A stretch of DNA of 10,301 nt from Nitrospirota bacterium (GTDB lineage: Bacteria > Nitrospinota > Nitrospinia > Nitrospinales > Nitrospinaceae). Shown piece after piece: positions 6,849 through 10,301 of the stretch (positions are counted from its first letter, which is position 1; each line of letters opens with the position of its first letter). The stretch is taken from the NCBI GenBank assembly GCA_003229345.1, contig QIDN01000339.1:1-10301 (forward strand), written 5' to 3'. Below the pieces are notes generated by a model, which did no database searches, had not been told where the DNA came from, and saw only the letters and a program-made list of their open reading frames with translations. The position numbers and the translations under genes are program-made.

Positions 6849-8375
6849 TTGACTGATATTTTGGCCGAAAGAGAACGATCACGATTGACCTACTGGGAAA
6901 AAACCGATTATTTTATTTCCCTTCGGCTCAATTGGCGAGCCCAGATAGCGCGACATCTGTTTCATTTGCTTCCTGGAGAATCCCTTTTGGAACTGGGATG
7001 CGGCGACGCTCGCTGGGCTCAGAAAATTTCCGAGGTCAACCATCATACCAATCCCATCTGTGCCGCCACGTTTGATCCCGAATGCCACGAGAAACTCAAA
7101 CATCAAAATCTTACTGAAAACATAGAACCGATTCTACTGGATTCCCTTCCAGGTTCATTAAAGGGCAGACAATTTGATTATGTCATAAGCTGGCACATGC
7201 TTCCAAATGAAAACTATAGTCAGTTCCTTCTGAATATCAAACAATTCTTGAAACCGGGCGGACAATTCCTGCTGTTCGAACCGAATCCCTGGAATCCATA
7301 TTATCAATTGCGAAAATTTTTTTCCAAACTATTGTTTTTCAAAAAATTCAAAGGTAAGCGGGCAGCCTTCAACCGGATTCAGATGATGTCCATTCTTTCC
7401 GAAATCGGCTTTACAGGGATCAAAATCCTTCCTTACGATTTTCTATTTCCACCAGTGCCCAAATTCATGTTGTGGCCCATGCAAAACCTGAGTCTGATTC
7501 TGGAAAATACTCCTTACCTGAGAAACTTTTCAGGGGATTTGTATCTGCATGGACAGAAACCTGCACCTGATGAATGGTCCCGCCCCAAGGCCAATTTGGC
7601 ACGCCACTCCAGTTTAAAGAAACGCATTTCCGTGGTAGTCCCTTGCCACAATGAGGAGGCCAATATCCTGCCACTGGTTCAGAGCCTGAGAGGGTATTAT
7701 GACGATTACCTTCATGAAATCGTGCTGGTGGATGACAACAGCCGGGACCGCACCGCGGAAGTGGCGGAACAACTTGGACAGGAAGATCCCCGGATCAAAC
7801 TGGTGCGACGCAGTATGCCCAATGGCGTGGGCCGGGCACTACGCGACGGCCTGGCCGCTGCCAGCGGCGATTATATTCTGCTCATGGATTGTGATTTCCA
7901 ACACATCCTGCCGGAATTGACCGGTCTTTTCGAGGCTGCCGATCAAGGAGCGGATGTGGCTATCGGGAGCCGCTTCTCCCGTGACAGTGTTCTTTTAAAT
8001 TATCCTTTTACAAAAATCCTTGCAAACCGAGCGTTCCACATTCTAGCCCGCATCTTGTTCAGGAAAGATCTGCGCGATTTGACCAACAACCTCAAACTCA
8101 TGAAACAGGAGGTCGCCCGCAACCTTCATCTGGAATCGGATGATTTTGCGGCCAATGCCGAGACCGGCCTGCAACCGCTTTTATTGGGATACAAGGTTGT
8201 GGAAGTACCGATCTCATGGATCAACCGCTCCGCAGACATGGGCTTTTCCAGTTTCAACCTGGTCAATACCGGCCCCAATTATCTGAAGGTTTTTTTCCGT
8301 TTATTTGTAAGACGACTTTTTGGAAAAGATGTGGTGTTGCAACCCGTCAAACAACCCAAGCCCGATACCTCCTGA
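6849..8375 (+). CDS. fusion of class I methyltransferase and GT2 (polyprenyl-phosphate sugar synthase-like) glycosyltransferase
   Basis: This 508-residue protein joins two enzymes. Residues 1-240 form a SAM methyltransferase with motif I SLLELGCGDARWA (45-57), FDYVISWHMLP (109-119) and LKPGGQFLLFEPNPWNPYYQ (134-153). Residues about 259-480 form a family-2 glycosyltransferase of the dolichyl-phosphate-mannose-synthase type. Its landmarks are ISVVVPCHNEEANI (260-273), VDDNSRDRTAEVA (294-306), the metal-binding DCD at 347-349 in ILLMDCDFQHILPEL, and EVPISWINR (452-460). Such enzymes move a sugar from a nucleotide sugar to a polyprenyl phosphate or related lipid. There are no transmembrane helices, but the amphipathic YLKVFFRLFVRRLFG (478-492) could attach to the membrane. 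The start is TTG at 6849 with AAGGG 12 bases upstream. The frame runs without interruption across the joint. Both domains seem intact, so a bifunctional enzyme is likely; the order of reactions and the substrates are not known. Confidence 0.87.
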   Translation: MTDILAERERSRLTYWEKTDYFISLRLNWRAQIARHLFHLLPGESLLELGCGDARWAQKISEVNHHTNPICAATFDPECHEKLKHQNLTENIEPILLDSLPGSLKGRQFDYVISWHMLPNENYSQFLLNIKQFLKPGGQFLLFEPNPWNPYYQLRKFFSKLLFFKKFKGKRAAFNRIQMMSILSEIGFTGIKILPYDFLFPPVPKFMLWPMQNLSLILENTPYLRNFSGDLYLHGQKPAPDEWSRPKANLARHSSLKKRISVVVPCHNEEANILPLVQSLRGYYDDYLHEIVLVDDNSRDRTAEVAEQLGQEDPRIKLVRRSMPNGVGRALRDGLAAASGDYILLMDCDFQHILPELTGLFEAADQGADVAIGSRFSRDSVLLNYPFTKILANRAFHILARILFRKDLRDLTNNLKLMKQEVARNLHLESDDFAANAETGLQPLLLGYKVVEVPISWINRSADMGFSSFNLVNTGPNYLKVFFRLFVRRLFGKDVVLQPVKQPKPDTS

Positions 8376-8468
8376 AGTTTCAAAAAAATCCCGAACGGAA
8401 TTCACCCCTAAAAGTATCTACAACTCACTTTTATTCAATATTTTGTGGCACATTCCAAAAGAATTCGT

Positions 8469-8480
8469 TATATTAAGGAT
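8469..8480 (+). promoter_or_regulatory. -10-like box and ribosome binding site of the receiver gene
   Basis: TATATT at 8469-8474 resembles a -10 element. AAGGAT at 8475-8480 serves as a ribosome binding site 12 bases before ATG 8492. The two abut each other, so if the -10 is real the transcript start would fall after the AAGGAT, and only one of the two readings can hold. No good -35 was found. Confidence 0.3.
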
Positions 8481-8491
8481 ATCCAATAGAT

Positions 8492-8893
8492 ATGAAAGAA
8501 CCCATGACGGAATCGAAATTCGTGCCCAAAATTCTGGTGGTAGACGATGAGGTGAAGATGTGCTTCACCTTGACCAAATTATTTGAGCTGAGCAATTACT
8601 CTGTAGCCGTTGCTCACAATGGATTGGAGGCTTTGGACAAAATCGACAGCTTCCAACCACACTGCATTCTGCTCGACATACGCATGCCTCAAATGAATGG
8701 CGTCGAGGTCCTCAAGAGGGTAAAACAGGAACATCCGGAAATCGTGGTCATTATGACGACCGCAGTGGTCACTGAAGAAAGCCGAAAAGAGTGCCTCGAA
8801 ATCGGAGCCGCCGAATACCTGATCAAACCCATCGACTTTAAAGAACTCCTCGGAATCATAAACAATCGGATCCAACCCACCGTTAAAAGCTGA
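8492..8893 (+). CDS. stand-alone CheY-like response regulator receiver
   Basis: This 133-residue protein is a single REC domain with no output domain. The acidic pocket is Asp18-Asp19-Glu20 in ILVVDDE. The phosphoacceptor is Asp62 in ILLDIRMPQMNG. The switch Thr90 lies in IMTTAV, and Lys112 is in YLIKPID. All catalytic residues are present, so it should be phosphorylated by a histidine kinase, but no kinase is encoded in this window. It would act by binding a partner, as CheY does, or as part of a phosphorelay. An alternative ATG at 8504 would remove four residues. Its stop codon is five bases from that of the converging two-TM gene. Confidence 0.92.
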   Translation: MKEPMTESKFVPKILVVDDEVKMCFTLTKLFELSNYSVAVAHNGLEALDKIDSFQPHCILLDIRMPQMNGVEVLKRVKQEHPEIVVIMTTAVVTEESRKECLEIGAAEYLIKPIDFKELLGIINNRIQPTVKS

Positions 8894-8898
8894 TCTCT

Positions 8899-9123
8899 TT
8901 ACTCCTCCGTATCCGAATTCTTCCGTTTCCCTTTTTTCCAGGATTGAAATATATTTAAGATAAAGTAAGTGCTGTACGGGATCAGCAACCCAAATACCAG
9001 AATCCCCCAGGTCAATCCGCTGTCGCCGTATCGTATGGCGAGGGTTTCAAGGGGTCCGGTATAGGCCCAAACTCCATAAACCAAAATGACTGCGCCCAAC
9101 AATAAATTCTGGAACCGTTTCAC
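8899..9123 (-). CDS. small two-transmembrane protein, unknown function
   Basis: This 74-residue protein is not recognised. It has two predicted membrane helices, about residues 6-22 (NLLLGAVILVYGVWAY) and 38-60 (LTWGILVFGLLIPYSTYFIL). A short loop with acidic residues joins them, and the tail KKGKRKNSDTEE is strongly charged and basic-rich, so the C-terminus is likely cytosolic. The start taken is GTG at 9123, giving MKRFQN, with AGGAG at 9135-9139 eleven bases upstream. A GTG at 9135 lies inside that ribosome-binding site and is less likely. The 5' end overlaps the divergent gene at 9086. No family can be named. Confidence 0.6.
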   Translation of the reverse strand: MKRFQNLLLGAVILVYGVWAYTGPLETLAIRYGDSGLTWGILVFGLLIPYSTYFILNIFQSWKKGKRKNSDTEE

Positions 9124-9706
9124 GGCAACCACCACTCCTGTGATTTTCGTTTTGATGCTTCTGGGGCACCCGGTAACCCCAGCCCTTGCCTCCCCGGAAC
9201 CGCTCGCTGAAAATTATCCCAACGGTAAAATTCATTATAAGATCGAGGTCGACGAACACCGGCAACCCCACGGCTGGTCCCGTGAATACACCGAAGCCGG
9301 AATCCTGAAAGCCGAGCGCCACTACGAACACGGTGTCCGCCACGGCATCAGCCGATTATACTACACGACGGGCGAGCTGATGACCGAATGGGTCTACCGC
9401 AACGGTAAACGCCACGGGTCCAGCCTCGGTTATTCCAAAAATGGCCGCCTCAAAGACAGAGGAACATATCGGAACGACCTGCTCGAAGGCGAGGTCCTCA
9501 AGTATTATCCCGGTGGAGCAGTCAAGGCCCGAATGCATTTCAAACACGACCGGCTGGAAGGCGAATCCATAATCTATTTCGAAAACGGGCAGGTACAATA
9601 CATCTATCGCTATTTTAAAGGGCGTGCCTGGACTCGCAAAGACTACAGCCCAGACGGAAAACTCCTTAGTAAACATGAGTTTCCTCAGCCTCCATTCCAA
9701 CCCTGA
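9086..9706 (+). CDS. exported YwqK/MORN-like repeat protein
   Basis: This 206-residue protein has an N-terminal signal peptide with a charged n-region (NKFWNR), hydrophobic core VIFVLMLLG and a cleavage site after PALA (about residue 35). The rest consists of about six to seven repeats of 22-24 residues. Each has an aromatic-x-x-x-G turn followed by a YxxGxxHG-like or LEGE segment, for example YPNGKIHYKIE, YEHGVRHGISRLYYTTGE, YRNGKRHGSSLGYSKNG and HDRLEGESIIYFENG. This pattern is that of the YwqK/MORN-type repeat family, which forms elongated beta-hairpin ladders. YwqK proteins are often annotated as antitoxins, but nothing here supports a toxin partner. The ATG at 9086 has no clear ribosome binding site. 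It is retained because it supplies the signal peptide's charged start. Function is unknown; a periplasmic or surface role follows from the signal peptide. Confidence 0.8.
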   Translation: MTAPNNKFWNRFTATTTPVIFVLMLLGHPVTPALASPEPLAENYPNGKIHYKIEVDEHRQPHGWSREYTEAGILKAERHYEHGVRHGISRLYYTTGELMTEWVYRNGKRHGSSLGYSKNGRLKDRGTYRNDLLEGEVLKYYPGGAVKARMHFKHDRLEGESIIYFENGQVQYIYRYFKGRAWTRKDYSPDGKLLSKHEFPQPPFQP

Positions 9707-9724
9707 GAAATCCTCTGGCACCCT

Positions 9725-9763
9725 CCTGAAATTCGCCCCGCCGGGAATCTTTCAGGATATAAT
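9725..9763 (+). promoter_or_regulatory. inverted repeat followed by a perfect -10 box upstream of hflX
   Basis: CCTGAAA (9725-9731) and TTTCAGG (9750-9756) form a perfect 7-bp inverted repeat. Three further base pairs (TTC 9732-9734 with GAA 9745-9747) are possible past a two-base bulge. Immediately after it comes TATAAT at 9758-9763, eight bases before the hflX ATG. No -35-like hexamer is present at 16-18 bases; the inverted repeat takes that place. It may be an operator, or an RNA hairpin ending the upstream transcript, although no T-run follows. Confidence 0.4.
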
Positions 9764-9771
9764 GGCCTTAG

Positions 9772-10301
9772 ATGAAAACGCACCCAATTCCGCAAAGCAC
9801 ACAAAAGGCCACCACACTGAAAGCCCTTTTAGTGGGCGTAGAAATCGGCGGCTCCGGCTCTCTCGGGCATTCTCTGGATGAGTTGGACGGATTGGCCCGC
9901 ACCGCTCATTACCAACCGGTCGCCACTTTTACTCAACGATTGGCCGTCATCAATTCGAAAACGTTCATCGGCAAGGGTAAGGTTGAAGAGTTGGTCACCG
10001 CGGTCAAGCACCACGAAGCGGATGCAGTGATCTTCGACGAAGCGCTCTCTCCCGCGCAAACGCGCAATCTGGAAAATATTCTAAAATGCGGTGTCGTGGA
10101 CCGGCCGTGGATCATCCTCGAAATATTCAAGGCTCATGCCCGCACGCGCGAGGCCAAAACGCAGGTCGAACTCGCGCGATTGCAATATGCCCTGCCCCGC
10201 CTCACCAAAATGTGGACCCATCTGTCCCGGCAGAGAGGCGGCATAGGTATGCGTGACGTGGGTGAAACGCAGATTCAGTTGGACCGGCGCATCATCCGCG
10301 A
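9772..10301 (+). CDS. hflX: ribosome-associated GTPase HflX, N-terminal part (runs off the window)
   Basis: The 176 codons visible match the N-terminal domain of HflX, a translational GTPase that binds the 50S subunit and splits or rescues stalled 70S ribosomes, notably under heat stress. Diagnostic segments are FIGKGKVEEL (65-74), DEALSPAQTRNLE (89-101), DRPWIILEIFKAHARTREAK (110-129), VELARLQYALPRLT (132-145), HLSRQRGGIG (150-159) and VGETQIQLDRR (163-173). HflX proteins commonly have GGGIG(T)RGPGETQ; here it is RGGIGMRDVGETQ, a mild variation. The GTP-binding G domain lies beyond the right edge. The ATG at 9772 is the first start in frame and gives an N-terminus MKTHPIP of ordinary length. 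An overlapping ATG at 9763 is in another frame. Confidence 0.93.
   Translation, partial: MKTHPIPQSTQKATTLKALLVGVEIGGSGSLGHSLDELDGLARTAHYQPVATFTQRLAVINSKTFIGKGKVEELVTAVKHHEADAVIFDEALSPAQTRNLENILKCGVVDRPWIILEIFKAHARTREAKTQVELARLQYALPRLTKMWTHLSRQRGGIGMRDVGETQIQLDRRIIR

Noticed and set aside
8446..8461. TGGCAC resembling the -24 half of a sigma-54 promoter upstream of the receiver gene
   Set aside because: The -12 half with GC at the correct distance is missing.
9086..9706. Toxin-antitoxin module, because YwqK-like proteins are often labelled antitoxins
   Set aside because: The protein is exported and no plausible toxin gene lies next to it; the label in databases reflects repeat similarity only.
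9624..9881. Plus-strand 85-codon frame spanning the hflX start
   Set aside because: It overlaps the end of the repeat protein and the conserved start of hflX in a different frame; the composition of the product is not protein-like.

Overview
The window looks like ordinary chromosomal DNA of a Gram-negative (diderm) bacterium. It encodes several Sec-exported periplasmic proteins, a lipobox lipoprotein, a c-type cytochrome and HflX. There are no transposases, integrases, phage genes, RNA genes or CRISPR arrays. The cytochrome plus copper-protein pair and the mix of accessory genes would fit an environmental respiratory lineage such as Nitrospinota or a deltaproteobacterium-like group. That placement is a weak inference, because no taxonomic marker is complete here. 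Gene density is high, and no gene-free stretch exceeds about 180 bases.

Layout from left to right. (1) 33-1325: a two-gene periplasmic redox operon, a small monoheme cytochrome c followed by a cupredoxin-like protein, closed by a strong intrinsic terminator at 1351-1390. (2) 1423-3102: a good sigma-70-type promoter, then a lipoprotein built of about 15 ankyrin repeats. (3) 3139-3879, minus strand: an exported formylglycine-generating-enzyme-fold protein that lacks the catalytic cysteine pair; it converges on the ankyrin gene. (4) 4036-4410: a small TPR protein, divergent from (3). (5) 4524-8375: a probable envelope, lipid or glycan modification group. It holds a cobalamin-binding-type radical SAM enzyme, a converging class I methyltransferase, and divergently from that a methyltransferase fused to a GT2 glycosyltransferase. 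(6) 8492-8893: a stand-alone CheY-like receiver. (7) 8899-9123, minus strand: a two-TM protein that converges on the receiver with only 5 bases between stop codons. Its 5' end overlaps the divergent exported YwqK/MORN-like repeat protein at 9086-9706. (8) 9772 to the window end: the N-terminal part of the ribosome-associated GTPase HflX.

How the genes may work together. The first two most likely act together in periplasmic electron transfer. The radical SAM, methyltransferase and methyltransferase-glycosyltransferase group suggests lipid-linked sugar or lipid modification, but no substrate can be read from the sequence. The methyltransferase stretch (about 6087-7600) is clearly more AT-rich than its flanks. 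I see no convincing multi-gene system of an undescribed type. The most notable points are the apparent AUA start of the cytochrome, the methyltransferase-glycosyltransferase fusion with a composition break at its joint, the cysteine-less FGE homologue, and the inverted repeat in place of a -35 box in front of hflX.
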